A stretch of DNA of 64,000 nt, from contig NZ_BMPG01000001.1 in assembly GCF_014647475.1 (NCBI RefSeq), positions 62,001-126,000 on the forward strand, read 5' to 3'. The notes below the pieces were generated by a model that saw nothing but the letters and a program-made list of their open reading frames with translations, was not told the origin of the DNA and made no database searches. A program made the translations under genes and the position numbers. This stretch comes from Halocalculus aciditolerans (GTDB lineage Archaea > Halobacteriota > Halobacteria > Halobacteriales > Halobacteriaceae). This document shows, one piece after another, positions 43,588-52,600 of this stretch (its first letter is position 1; the number at the start of each line of letters is the position of its first letter).

Positions 43588-43738
43588 ACTGGTCGATGAG
43601 CCGCTCCGCGGAGTCTCCCGAATCGTATTCGATCTTCCCCCGGAAGTTCGTTCTCTCGTCGTCGTCGGAGATGTCGACACTCGCGTTCTTCCGCTCGCGC
43701 CGTTCGTGCTCGTCCTCATCGAAAGAACCGATTGACAT
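43565..43738 (-). CDS. DUF5786-like small acidic protein
   Basis: 57-residue protein starting at ATG 43738 (MSIGSFDEDEHERRERKN) and continuing through GKIEYDSGDSAERLIDQFKK. This is the pattern of a conserved haloarchaeal family (DUF5786) of short acidic proteins without known function. It is monocistronic, with an AT-rich upstream stretch (ATTATTGGGTACG on the minus strand, about 30 bp upstream), and its 3' end overlaps the membrane protein gene. Confidence 0.85.
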   Translation of the reverse strand: MSIGSFDEDEHERRERKNASVDISDDDERTNFRGKIEYDSGDSAERLIDQFKKLNRN

Positions 43739-43838
43739 GGTGTCCCATCACACGATTAGACGTACCCAATAATGAATGTAACGGATGCTCACGACTCGGT
43801 GACGCACGAGCTCGAAGAACCGAAAGAATCCGGACCGC

Positions 43839-44123
43839 TCAGAGCGACTTCTGCTCGCCGCCGTCGACACCCATCGGGGTCGGGTCGCGGTCCGAGTAAC
43901 CGATACGCCCGACAGATTCCGCGGGGAGCGCCCCGTAGACGGCCGCCGCGGCCTCGTCCGCGTTCGAGAACTCCGTCTCGCCCGCGGTCTCCAGCACGTC
44001 CGCGAGCGAGGCGTCCCCACCGGGGTGGGAGATGGTCGCGTCGCCGCTGTTCGCCGCGAGCTCACTCGCCGTCGCCGGGTAGCTCTGAGACTCGCACAAC
44101 TGCCAGACGTCTTTCAATGCCAT
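43839..44123 (-). CDS. DUF5789-like haloarchaeal protein
   Basis: 94-residue acidic protein: MALKDVWQLCESQSYPATA, then a block with LADVLETAGETEFSNADEA and a C-terminal GRIGYSDRDPTPMGVDG. It resembles a haloarchaeal family (DUF5789) that is widespread but uncharacterised. Its promoter is part of the inverted TATA arrangement at 44144-44188. Confidence 0.8.
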   Translation of the reverse strand: MALKDVWQLCESQSYPATASELAANSGDATISHPGGDASLADVLETAGETEFSNADEAAAAVYGALPAESVGRIGYSDRDPTPMGVDGGEQKSL

Positions 44124-44143
44124 CGACCGTTACAAACCGCCTA

Positions 44144-44188
44144 TCCTTAATGAACTTTGTCTACAATTTCTGCGTGTGTCATTAAGGA
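44144..44188. promoter_or_regulatory. Divergent promoter with perfect inverted repeat
   Basis: TCCTTAATGA (44144-44153) and TCATTAAGGA (44179-44188) form a perfect 10-bp inverted repeat with 25 bp between. Each arm looks like a BRE/TATA element. The left one is correctly placed for the minus-strand DUF5789 gene (about 24 bp from its ATG); the right one faces the PHP gene (ATG 44246). Confidence 0.65.
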
Positions 44189-44245
44189 ACCTTAACCCCC
44201 TTTCGTCCCCCGAAGCTACACCATCCGCCCCACCCACCACCCGAC

Positions 44246-45079
44246 ATGGTCTACGCGGATCTCCACGCCCACACCACGAACTCCGACGGCGAACTCACCC
44301 TCGACACCCTCCCCGACGCCGCCCGCGCCGCCGACGTCTCCGTCGTCGCCATCACCGACCACGACCGCCTCCACCCCGACCTCCACGACCCCGTCACCGA
44401 ACTCGACGACCTCACCGGCTGTCGCGACGGCTCGGACCCCGACCTCACCGTCGTCCACGGCATCGAACTCCGCGTCGAAGCCCCCGAGGAACGCGTCGAC
44501 CTCCTCGGCTACGGCGTCACCCGAACCCCCGAACTAGAAGCCGAAATCGAACGCCTCCAAGCGGACCGCCGAACGCGCGGCCGCCGCATCATCCGGAACG
44601 TCGAATCCTGCCTCGACATCGACCTCGACCTCGAAGCCCGCGACGGAATCGGCCGCCCCCACGTCGCCCGCGCCGTCGTCGCTCACCCCGACACCGCGTA
44701 CACGGAAATCGGGCAGGTCTTCGACGACCTCATCGGCGACGGCGGCCCCTGCTTCGTCGCTCGCGACGTCCCCGACTTCGAGCGCGGCCGAGAACTCCTC
44801 GCCGACGCCTGCGGCCTCGTCGGCCTCGCCCACCCCCTCCGCTACGACGACCCCGAATCCGCCCTCGAGCTCACCGCCGACCTCGACGCCGTCGAACGCT
44901 TCTACCCCTACGACCGCCCCGTCGGCAACGCCCCGACCGACGACGGCACCGACCTCGTCGACGCCGCCATCGACGCCTACGACCTCCTCCCCACCGGCGG
45001 CAGCGACGCCCACGCCACCACCCTCGGCAAAGCCGGCCTCACCGAATCCCAGTACGAGGCCGTCGCACGCCGCCTCTGA
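44246..45079 (+). CDS. PHP-domain phosphoesterase
   Basis: 277-residue PHP protein. The metal-binding motifs are ADLHAHTTNSDGE (motif I), ITDHDRLH (motif II), HGIELRVE (motif III) and GSDAHATTLG (C-terminal motif); the histidine and aspartate set is complete, so it is likely active. Stand-alone PHP enzymes are 5'-nucleotidase/3'-exonucleases (TrpH/RnaAM) or histidinol phosphatases. The length and motif spacing suit the TrpH-like group. Confidence 0.88.
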   Translation: MVYADLHAHTTNSDGELTLDTLPDAARAADVSVVAITDHDRLHPDLHDPVTELDDLTGCRDGSDPDLTVVHGIELRVEAPEERVDLLGYGVTRTPELEAEIERLQADRRTRGRRIIRNVESCLDIDLDLEARDGIGRPHVARAVVAHPDTAYTEIGQVFDDLIGDGGPCFVARDVPDFERGRELLADACGLVGLAHPLRYDDPESALELTADLDAVERFYPYDRPVGNAPTDDGTDLVDAAIDAYDLLPTGGSDAHATTLGKAGLTESQYEAVARRL

Positions 45080-45145
45080 CCCGCGACACCGCCCGTAACC
45101 GCCGCGGCCGCCAACCTCATACCCGCCCATCCCTAATCATCCCTC

Positions 45146-45307
45146 ATGCGGTGTCACTACTGCGACTCCAACGCCGACCTCTCCGTCGAGAAGGACGGCG
45201 TCCGCGTCGCACTCTGTGAAGACCACTTCCAGGACCGCCTGGACGAACTGGCCGACTCCGACGCGCTCGCCGAACTCCGAGAGCAACTCGACATCGACCG
45301 AGCCTGA
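45146..45307 (+). CDS. DUF6757-like small zinc-binding protein
   Basis: 53-residue protein beginning MRCHYCDSNADLSVEKDG, with LCEDHFQDRLDEL and REQLDIDRA at the C-terminus. The Cys-x2-Cys and Cys-x2-His pairs suggest one zinc. It resembles a short haloarchaeal family (DUF6757) without known function. ATG at 45146 follows CCCTAATCATCCCTC. It directly precedes the non-coding repeat array. Confidence 0.82.
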   Translation: MRCHYCDSNADLSVEKDGVRVALCEDHFQDRLDELADSDALAELREQLDIDRA

Positions 45308-45375
45308 CGAGTCACCCCCTCCAACCACCCCGCCGCGACGCACCCGTGGCCCGCGGCCCGGCATCCCCACCACGC

Positions 45376-45512
45376 TTTAAGTCGTTCCCGCGACATCGCG
45401 GGAATCTCCGATTCCCGCTATTCAGCCAGAAGTCTTCGACTTCTGGCGATAAGCAGTAGATACGAAGCACTTCTCAGCACCCTACGCCGCGTAGCCACTG
45501 CTCCGCGTTGCC
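45376..45512 (+). repeat. Array unit A (with hairpin insertion)
   Basis: Begins TTTAAGTCGTTCCCGCGA, then carries an extra 56 bp with palindromes at 45386-45403 (TCCCGCGA/TCGCGGGA) and 45425-45447 (GCCAGAAGTC/GACTTCTGGC). It continues with the shared GATAAGCAGTAGATACGAAG (45448-45467), CACTTCTCAGCAC and CTACGCCGCGTAG. Confidence 0.8.
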
Positions 45513-45528
45513 CCTCCCCCGACGTTCC

Positions 45529-45615
45529 TTTAAGTCATTCCCGCGATAAGCAATAGATACGAGCGAGGTGCGGCGCGAGTTCTGCGCCGGCACACTACTC
45601 CCACAGAGCCGACCG
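45529..45615 (+). repeat. Array unit B (variant)
   Basis: TTTAAGTCATTCCCGCGATA at 45529 leads into AGCAATAGATACGA. The following segment differs from the other units and forms a stem CGGCGC/GCGCCG around GAGTTCT, then returns to CACACTAC. The 5' part is conserved while the downstream stem is replaced. Confidence 0.75.
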
Positions 45616-45636
45616 GCCGTCGACGGCACTCATTCG

Positions 45637-45716
45637 TTTAAGTCGTTCCCGCGATAAGAAGTAGATACGAAGCACTTCTCGGCACACTACGCCGCGTAGC
45701 CGCTGCTCCGCGTTGT
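45637..45716 (+). repeat. Array unit C
   Basis: TTTAAGTCGTTCCCGCGATA at 45637, then AGAAGTAGATACGAAGCACT, TCTCGGCACACTACGCCGCG and TAGCCGCTGCTCCGCGTTG. It is nearly identical to units A and D apart from single substitutions. Confidence 0.85.
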
Positions 45717-45730
45717 CGTCTCCTCATTCG

Positions 45731-45800
45731 TTTAAGTCGTTCCCGCGATAAGCAGTAGATACGAAGCACTTCTCAGCACACTACGCCGCGTAGCGACGCG
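45731..45800 (+). repeat. Array unit D
   Basis: TTTAAGTCGTTCCCGCGATA at 45731, then AGCAGTAGATACGAAGCACT, TCTCAGCACACTACGCCGCG and TAGCGACGCG. After this the array passes into unrelated palindromic sequence. Confidence 0.85.
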
Positions 45801-45937
45801 TACCCTCGCGGCTTCGCCGCTCGCTCGTCCCACGCGTGCACGCAAGCACGTGTGGCTCACTGGCCGAGCGGTCGTTTCGCTCAGGCTCGTCGCTCACGCC
45901 TCGACTCACGCTGTTCGTCTTAGCGTTCGCTCGTTCC

Positions 45938-45968
45938 GAGCCTGAGGCAGCAACGCCGCCTCAGGCTC
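45938..45968. terminator. Strong hairpin (possible terminator of the array)
   Basis: Arms GAGCCTGAGGC and GCCTCAGGCTC form a perfect 11-bp stem around nine bases. It is followed by CGTGTACT, the same octamer that follows the hairpin at the ferredoxin 3' end (46032). Confidence 0.5.
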
Positions 45969-46009
45969 GTGTACTCACGGGTCGCTACGCTTCCCCGTTC
46001 GTTCTTTTC

Positions 46010-46898
<889 letters not shown>

Positions 46899-46902
<4 letters not shown>

Positions 46903-47297
46903 GCGAGCCCTACCCGCAGAAGACCGACGCCCACCCGCCGCGCATCGTCTACGACGACGAATGCGGCTTCTGCACGTGGTGTGCGCGCTTCGCCGCCCGC
47001 CACGGCGACTTCGAACTCGTCGGCTTCCACGAACTCACCCCCGACCAACTCGCCCGCCTCCCCGACGACTACGAACACTGCGCCCACCTCCTCACCGACG
47101 ACGCCGTCTACGACTGCGGCGCGTCAGCAGAACACGTCATCCGCCACCTCGTCCCCGCCCTCGACGGCGTCTTCCACGCCCTCAACTACGTCCCCGGCTA
47201 CGCCGCCCTCCGCGAGAGAACCTACCGCTGGGCCGCCGACCGCCGCGCTCTCTGGGGGAAACTCCTCAGGGAGTGCCCGCCCGCCGAAGACGACTGA
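46899..47297 (+). CDS. DCC family thiol-disulfide protein (DUF393)
   Basis: 132-residue protein of the DCC family. The signature is VYDDECGFCTWCARFAA (DxxCxxC, about 20-36), a thioredoxin-like fold with CxxC redox site. A Cys pair also appears in HCAHLL and YDCGAS. Start GTG 46899 overlaps the cupin stop. Likely a thiol oxidoreductase of unknown partner. Confidence 0.85.
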
Positions 47298-47434
47298 TAA
47301 CTCCGAGAATATCGCCGGGTGACGCTCGGCGGCAGATGCGCCGCGGTTCGGCAGACGCGGCGCGACTCGCACGTCTCTCGCCGTCTGTCGACCCGGCTCG
47401 TACGTCTCTCGCCGTCTGTCGATCCGGCTCGTCC
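47298..47434. other. Intergenic direct repeat ACGTCTCTCGCCGTCTGTCG
   Basis: Two copies of ACGTCTCTCGCCGTCTGTCG lie at 47371-47390 and 47402-47421, followed by ACCCGGCTCGT or ATCCGGCTCGT, a period of 31 bp. It lies in the convergent gap between the DCC gene and the glutamine amidotransferase gene. Confidence 0.75.
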
Positions 47435-48136
47435 TTAGTCGTCGCTCGCGACTTGGAGGTCGCGTGCGCCGTCGGCGAGCGCGAGGAAGTTGTCGAAGAG
47501 GCGTTTCGCTTCGCAGGCGGCTTCGAAGTTCTCGGCGTTGATGCCGCCGAGCACCTCGGCTTTCCGCTCGTCGCTCAGGGCGTCCTTGCTGTTCGTGATG
47601 TGCTCGGCGGTCTCCGTGTCGTACTCGGGGTGGAACTGGACGCCGTACGCGCTCCCCTTCTTGAAGGCGTGGACGCCGTAGTCGTTCTCCGCGAGGAGGT
47701 CCGCGCCCGGAGGGAGCGCCGTCACCGCGTCCGAATGCGTCGTGAACACCGTGAAGTCGCGGTCGATGCCCGTGAAGAGCGCGTCCTCCGTCGTCCGCGA
47801 GACCGTCCGATAGCCGATTTCGTACTCGCCCATCCCTTCCACTGTCCCGCCGAGCGCCTCCGCGACGACCTGATGGCCGAAACACACGCCGAGAATGGGG
47901 ACGTCGCGCTCTGCGGCGGCGGCGACGTACTCCACGAGACCGTCGATCCACGGCTCCTCCCAGTAGACGGAGGACCGCGACCCCGTGACGACGATGCCGT
48001 CGAAGTCGAAACCGCCGGGGAGGTCGCCGTCGACGGCGTCGAACTCGGTGAGGGCCGCGTCGATCTCCCGCTGGAAGTTCCGGGCCGTCCGCGACCCGTC
48101 GTGCGCGGCGTTCAGTAGCGCGACGCGTAGGCTCAT
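47435..48136 (-). CDS. Class I glutamine amidotransferase
   Basis: 233-residue GATase-1 domain protein of the GMP-synthase-like/YLR126C type. It has the nucleophile elbow VCFGHQVVAEALGG (Cys about 85), the catalytic FHPEYD His and Glu, and an N-terminal IVVTGSRSSVYWEEPW. Stand-alone proteins of this type hydrolyse gamma-glutamyl bonds of small peptides or amines; the partner synthase is not adjacent. ATG 48136. Confidence 0.88.
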   Translation of the reverse strand: MSLRVALLNAAHDGSRTARNFQREIDAALTEFDAVDGDLPGGFDFDGIVVTGSRSSVYWEEPWIDGLVEYVAAAAERDVPILGVCFGHQVVAEALGGTVEGMGEYEIGYRTVSRTTEDALFTGIDRDFTVFTTHSDAVTALPPGADLLAENDYGVHAFKKGSAYGVQFHPEYDTETAEHITNSKDALSDERKAEVLGGINAENFEAACEAKRLFDNFLALADGARDLQVASDD

Positions 48137-48341
48137 ACTCGTTCTATTCGGTTCTGCGTGAAAACACCTTTCGCCACTGGCAGTGTCTACGGGCGTCGAT
48201 GACGGACCGGAGAACGCGACCCGCCGCGGCGGGAGGCCGCGGCGAGCGGATGGATGTGGTTCGTGGTGCGTTCACACCACAGTGACACTGTGTCACGCAG
48301 TACCTATCTCGGTTCGGGAGGCGGAAAATCTGGCCTCCGTC

Positions 48342-51128
48342 CTAGGACTCCGCGACCTCACGGAGGACGTCGGGCGCGTCCTCCAGCGCCTCGTCGAGTC
48401 TCTCGCTCTCCGGGCCGCCGCCCTGCGCGAAGTCCGCGGGGCCGCCGCCGCCGCCGCCGACCATACCTGCTAATCGGCCGACGACCTGCCCCGCGTTCAC
48501 GTCGACGCCGTCGGGGACCGCGACGACGAACTGCGCGCCGTCCTTCCCGGAGCCGACCACGGCGATTTTCCCGTCCGCTTGGATGGCGTTCGCCGTCGCC
48601 TGCAGGTCGTCCATGTCGCCGTCGACGCGCTGCACGACCGCCGTCACGCCCGCGACGTCGAACTCCTCGCCCTGCGCGCCGCCGGACGCCCGCGCTTCCG
48701 CGAGCTCCTCTTTCAGCTCCTCGACGCGCTTCCCCCGGGCCTTCCACTCGTCGAAGAACCGCGCCGCAGTCTCTGGCACCTCCCTCGGCGAGACGTCGAA
48801 CGTCGCCGCCGCTTCGAGGAGGTAATCCTCCGTCTCCTCGATCTGCTCGATGGCCGCCTCCCCCGCGGCGAACGTGAGGCGCTCCACGCCGTCCTGGATG
48901 CGCTCCGCGTTCAGGATCTTGATCGTCCCGATGTCACCCGTCCGGGAGACGTGCGTCCCCGCGCACGCCTGCACGTCCTCCGCGACGTGGATGAGCCGGA
49001 TGTTCTCCCCCGCCGGAATCCCGCCCTGATAGAGGTCGAACCCGTGCTCCGCTTCGGCCTCGTGGCGGTGCGGCCACTCCTGCTCCACCGGCGTGTTGTC
49101 CGTCACGATGCGGTTCGCGAGCCGCTCGATCTCCTTCACTTCCTCCCTGTCGATTCGCTCGAAGTGCCGGACGTCGATGCGCGAGGAGTCCGTGCCCTTC
49201 TGCGCGCCCGCCTGCCGGACGTGGTCGCCGAGCACCTTTCGGGCCGCGTGCACGACGACGTGCGTCGCCGTGTGGTGTTGCATCAGCCGCCGCCGCCGAC
49301 CCACGTCCACCTGCCCGCGCACGAACTCGCCCTTCCCCGGACTCTCGTCCGTCCGATGCAGGATGACGCCCGACTCCGACTGCACGTCCGTCACCTGCAC
49401 CGTCACGTCGTCCGTGGACAGCGTCCCCCGGTCCGCCGGCTGCCCGCCGCCCTCCGGGTAGAACATCGTCTGGTCGAGCACGACGTCGTACACCGTTTCG
49501 CCCTCCTCGTCCTCGCGCTCGAAGACGTCGAGGACGACCGCCTCGAACTCGACGCGCTCCTGGTCGTCGTAGTAGAGCTGCTCCGTCTCCGGGAGGTCGA
49601 CGAGCCGGTCGTCCCGGGAGTCCTCCTCCTCGAACGCCGACCCGCCCTCGTGGCGCGAGGCGACGAGCGAGTAGAAGTCGTCCGGCGCGTCCACCGTCGC
49701 GCCTTCCTCGTCGGCGATGGCTTCGACCATGTCCGGCTGGATGCCGTGGGAGTCGTAGAGCTCCACGAGCTCGCTCGTCGGAATCGGCTCGCCCTCGCTC
49801 GCGTACTCCTTGGCGAGCTGGCGGACGCGACGCCCCCCGCGCTCTAAGGTCTCCTCGTACTTCGACACCTCCGAGCGGACGATCTGCCGGATCGTGTCGC
49901 GGTTCTCGTAGCCGAGGCGCTCGGCCTGCATATCAACGAGCTCGTCGATGGGCGCGTCCACGCCCACGCTGTCCACGAGGCGCTTCGTCCGCCGGAGCAC
50001 CATCCGCGCGAGATACCCCGTCCCCACGTTCGACGGCACGATACCGTCGCCGAACATGTAGGCGAGCGTGCGGACGTGGTCCGCGATGGCGTAGATGTCC
50101 TCCAGCGGCTCCATCAGCGCCGTGAGCTCCTCGACGTCGACGTCGAGCTTCTCCGCGATGGTGTCGCGCGCGGACTCCATGTCCTCCGCCTCGTCGATGT
50201 CCATGTGGCCCGCGAGCTTCGCCGCGTGATGGAGCGTGTCCTCTTCCTCCGCCGTGAGTTCGATGCCGGCGTTCTCCTTCAGGAACTCGATGGTCTCCGG
50301 GTAGATCGCCTCGTAGACCGTCGGCGTCCCCTGACTCACCCACGTCCACCGCTCGAGCCCGTAGCCCGTGTCCACGATGTACGTGTCCATCGGCGAGTAC
50401 AACTTCCCGTCGCCCATCTCGTACTCCCCGTCCGGGTCCTCTTCCATCGACATGAAGACCAGCGTCGCCACCTCCGCGCCCTTATAAATAACCTCGAACG
50501 CGGGACCGGCGTTCCCGCCGCCGTACCACGGGTCCTCGATGTACGTCACGTCCTCGAGGTCCGCACCCATCGAATCGAGGAACAGGTCGCAGTACTCGAC
50601 CGTTTGATCCTTCCAGTAGACCTCGCCCTCGTAGGCGTACTCGTCGCCGACGTCCTCCCGCGCGTTGAACACCGTATGCGACATCATCTCGAACGCCATC
50701 GTATGCCGGCCGGTCTTCCCGACGTTGTCGATGTCCTGCATCCGAATACACGGCTGACTGATACACAGCGGATTCGCCGGCGGCGGCGTCTGGCCCGACG
50801 TGACCAGCGGCTGGAAGTCGTAAATCGACGCCTGCGTCAGCAGCACGTCGTCCCGCCACCGATTCGCCGCCACCGGATACGGATCCACCCGCTCGTGCCC
50901 GTGCTCCTCGAAGAACGAGAGGAACGCCTCCCGCATCTCACCGAGCTCGTACTCCTCGTCGAACGCCGGATTATCGATGAACTGGTAGTCCTCACACGGC
51001 GGCTCCCCGCACGTCGACCGCTCCGCATCCCGCGTCCAGAAGTGCGCGCCACACTCCGAACACTCCGCCCGACGAAACCCCTCCTCCTCGAAATAGTCGA
51101 GACGGTACTCCGCTTCGAGTTCACTCAT
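48342..51128 (-). CDS. alaS: Alanyl-tRNA synthetase (archaeal type)
   Basis: 928-residue enzyme that charges tRNA-Ala and edits Ser/Gly mischarging. An N-terminal zinc-like ECSECG...CGEPPCEDY segment precedes the class II core ([22 protein letters not shown] in part). The editing domain has [15 protein letters not shown] and [13 protein letters not shown]. The C-terminal C-Ala domain contains [18 protein letters not shown] and [15 protein letters not shown]. The start is ATG 51128 ([13 protein letters not shown]). A TATA-like GGATTTAGTCGG lies about 35 bp upstream. Confidence 0.97.
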   Translation of the reverse strand: MSELEAEYRLDYFEEEGFRRAECSECGAHFWTRDAERSTCGEPPCEDYQFIDNPAFDEEYELGEMREAFLSFFEEHGHERVDPYPVAANRWRDDVLLTQASIYDFQPLVTSGQTPPPANPLCISQPCIRMQDIDNVGKTGRHTMAFEMMSHTVFNAREDVGDEYAYEGEVYWKDQTVEYCDLFLDSMGADLEDVTYIEDPWYGGGNAGPAFEVIYKGAEVATLVFMSMEEDPDGEYEMGDGKLYSPMDTYIVDTGYGLERWTWVSQGTPTVYEAIYPETIEFLKENAGIELTAEEEDTLHHAAKLAGHMDIDEAEDMESARDTIAEKLDVDVEELTALMEPLEDIYAIADHVRTLAYMFGDGIVPSNVGTGYLARMVLRRTKRLVDSVGVDAPIDELVDMQAERLGYENRDTIRQIVRSEVSKYEETLERGGRRVRQLAKEYASEGEPIPTSELVELYDSHGIQPDMVEAIADEEGATVDAPDDFYSLVASRHEGGSAFEEEDSRDDRLVDLPETEQLYYDDQERVEFEAVVLDVFEREDEEGETVYDVVLDQTMFYPEGGGQPADRGTLSTDDVTVQVTDVQSESGVILHRTDESPGKGEFVRGQVDVGRRRRLMQHHTATHVVVHAARKVLGDHVRQAGAQKGTDSSRIDVRHFERIDREEVKEIERLANRIVTDNTPVEQEWPHRHEAEAEHGFDLYQGGIPAGENIRLIHVAEDVQACAGTHVSRTGDIGTIKILNAERIQDGVERLTFAAGEAAIEQIEETEDYLLEAAATFDVSPREVPETAARFFDEWKARGKRVEELKEELAEARASGGAQGEEFDVAGVTAVVQRVDGDMDDLQATANAIQADGKIAVVGSGKDGAQFVVAVPDGVDVNAGQVVGRLAGMVGGGGGGPADFAQGGGPESERLDEALEDAPDVLREVAES

Positions 51129-51490
51129 TACCCCAGAATCACCGACGAACCGACTAAATCCTTCCGCAAAAAGCCCTACGCCGCCGCTCTGCGGCGGCGT
51201 ACCCCTTTTTATGTCCCACCCCCGCCGTCGGCCCACGCAAGCGGGGCGGCCGGAGGCCGCCCCGCGGCATCACGTGCTTCACCGCCTTTCTGCGACCGCT
51301 CCGCTCTGCCCCGGTTCCGCGACAGCGCCGCCCCACCCCGCTTCCGCCCCGTTTCCGCTCCGGGTTGCCCCTCGACGTTCTGTGACCGTTCGCCGTCCTG
51401 GCCGCTCGGGCGCGACGACCGACATAGTGGGTCGCGACGAGTCCCGCCGCGGCCCCCTCGCTTTTGCCGCGTCCCGTCGACCGATCAGGT
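51129..51490. other. Divergent intergenic region with two strong hairpins
   Basis: The 362-bp gap contains the alaS promoter at its left side and a GTCCCGTCGACCGATCAGG stretch before the GST gene at its right. Between them lie a hairpin at 51185-51211 (TACGCCGCCGC/GCGGCGGCGTA, with CCCCTTTTT after it on the plus strand) and another at 51241-51265 (GCGGGGCGGC/GCCGCCCCGC). No gene is evident. Confidence 0.7.
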
Positions 51491-52510
51491 ATGGGTCGCA
51501 TGATCGACGGGGAGTGGCATACGGACGCAGAACAGCTGTCGAAGAGCGAGCGCGGCGAGTTCCAGCGCGACCAGACGTCCTTCCGCGACTGGATTCGGGG
51601 GACGCGACGCGGCCCCGACGACGTCGTCGAGGACGGCCCGGAACCGGAGGCGGGCCGCTACCACCTCTACGTCTCCTACGCGTGCCCGTGGGCGCACCGC
51701 GTCCTCCTGACGCGCGCCCTGAAGGGCCTGGAGGACGCCATCGACGTCTCCGTCGTCGACCCCGTTCGCGTCGACCAGGGCTGGGAGTTCGACGCCGAAA
51801 AGCCCGGCACGACGCCGGACAAACTCTTCGGGAGCGACTACCTCCGCGAGGTCTACGCGCGCGCCGACCCCGACTACACGGGTCGCGTCACCGTCCCCGT
51901 CCTCTACGACACCGCCGAGGACGCCATCGTGAACAACGAGTCCGCGGAGATCATGCGGATGCTCGACACCGCCTTCGACGACTACGCGGAGAACGACGTG
52001 GACCTCTACCCCGAAGGCTACCGAGAGGAGGTCGACGACCTCATCGAGCGCATCTACGATCCGATCAACAACGGCGTCTACAAGGCGGGGTTCGCGGGCA
52101 CGCAGGACGCCTACGAGGACGCCGTGACCGACCTCTTCGACGCGCTCACGGAGTGGGACGCGACGCTCGGCACGCAGCGCTTCCTCGCCGGCGACCGGCT
52201 CACCGAAGCCGACCTCGCGATGTTCACGACGCTCTACCGCTTCGACGAAGTCTACCACACCCACTTCAAGTGCAACCACCGCGAGATAACCGACTACGAC
52301 CACCTCTGGGGCTACCTCCGCGACCTCTGCAACCTCCCCGGCGTCGAGGCGACCTGCGACATGCATCACGTCAAAGAGCACTACTACCGGAGTCACACGG
52401 ACCTGAACCCGAAGGGCATCGTCCCCATCGGCCCCGACCCGGACTTCTTCGCGCCGCACACCCGCGACGACCTCCCCGGCGACCTCCCCGACGCGCTCCG
52501 GACGCCGTAA
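51491..52510 (+). CDS. Glutathione S-transferase-like protein (ECM4/glutathionyl-hydroquinone reductase family)
   Basis: 339-residue protein with the ECM4 features: catalytic Cys65 in YVSYACPWAHRVLL, the long insertion with DKLFGSDYLREVYARADPDY, VPVLYD and NNESAEIMRML, and a C-terminal helical domain with DRLTEADLAMFTTLYRFD. Bacterial members reduce glutathionyl-hydroquinones. Haloarchaea use gamma-glutamylcysteine instead of glutathione, so the thiol cofactor here is probably different. ATG 51491 gives MGRMIDGEWHTDAEQ. Confidence 0.9.
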   Translation: MGRMIDGEWHTDAEQLSKSERGEFQRDQTSFRDWIRGTRRGPDDVVEDGPEPEAGRYHLYVSYACPWAHRVLLTRALKGLEDAIDVSVVDPVRVDQGWEFDAEKPGTTPDKLFGSDYLREVYARADPDYTGRVTVPVLYDTAEDAIVNNESAEIMRMLDTAFDDYAENDVDLYPEGYREEVDDLIERIYDPINNGVYKAGFAGTQDAYEDAVTDLFDALTEWDATLGTQRFLAGDRLTEADLAMFTTLYRFDEVYHTHFKCNHREITDYDHLWGYLRDLCNLPGVEATCDMHHVKEHYYRSHTDLNPKGIVPIGPDPDFFAPHTRDDLPGDLPDALRTP

Positions 52511-52600
52511 CACCGGCTGTCGCGGCGGCGACGCCGTGCGCCGTGATGCCGCGCGGACCCGACGGTTTTTCTACACGGGCGAGTATAGAGAAAGCATACT

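Noticed and set aside
45146-45396. Minus-strand ORF over the DUF6757-like gene
   Set aside because: Opposite-frame shadow; the plus-strand 53-residue protein has paired cysteines and a haloarchaeal family pattern.
48183-48473. Short plus-strand ORFs between the GATase gene and alaS
   Set aside because: They extend into the 3' end of alaS in another frame and have no gene-like content. The gap (48137-48341) holds only short palindromes such as TGACACTGTGTCA.
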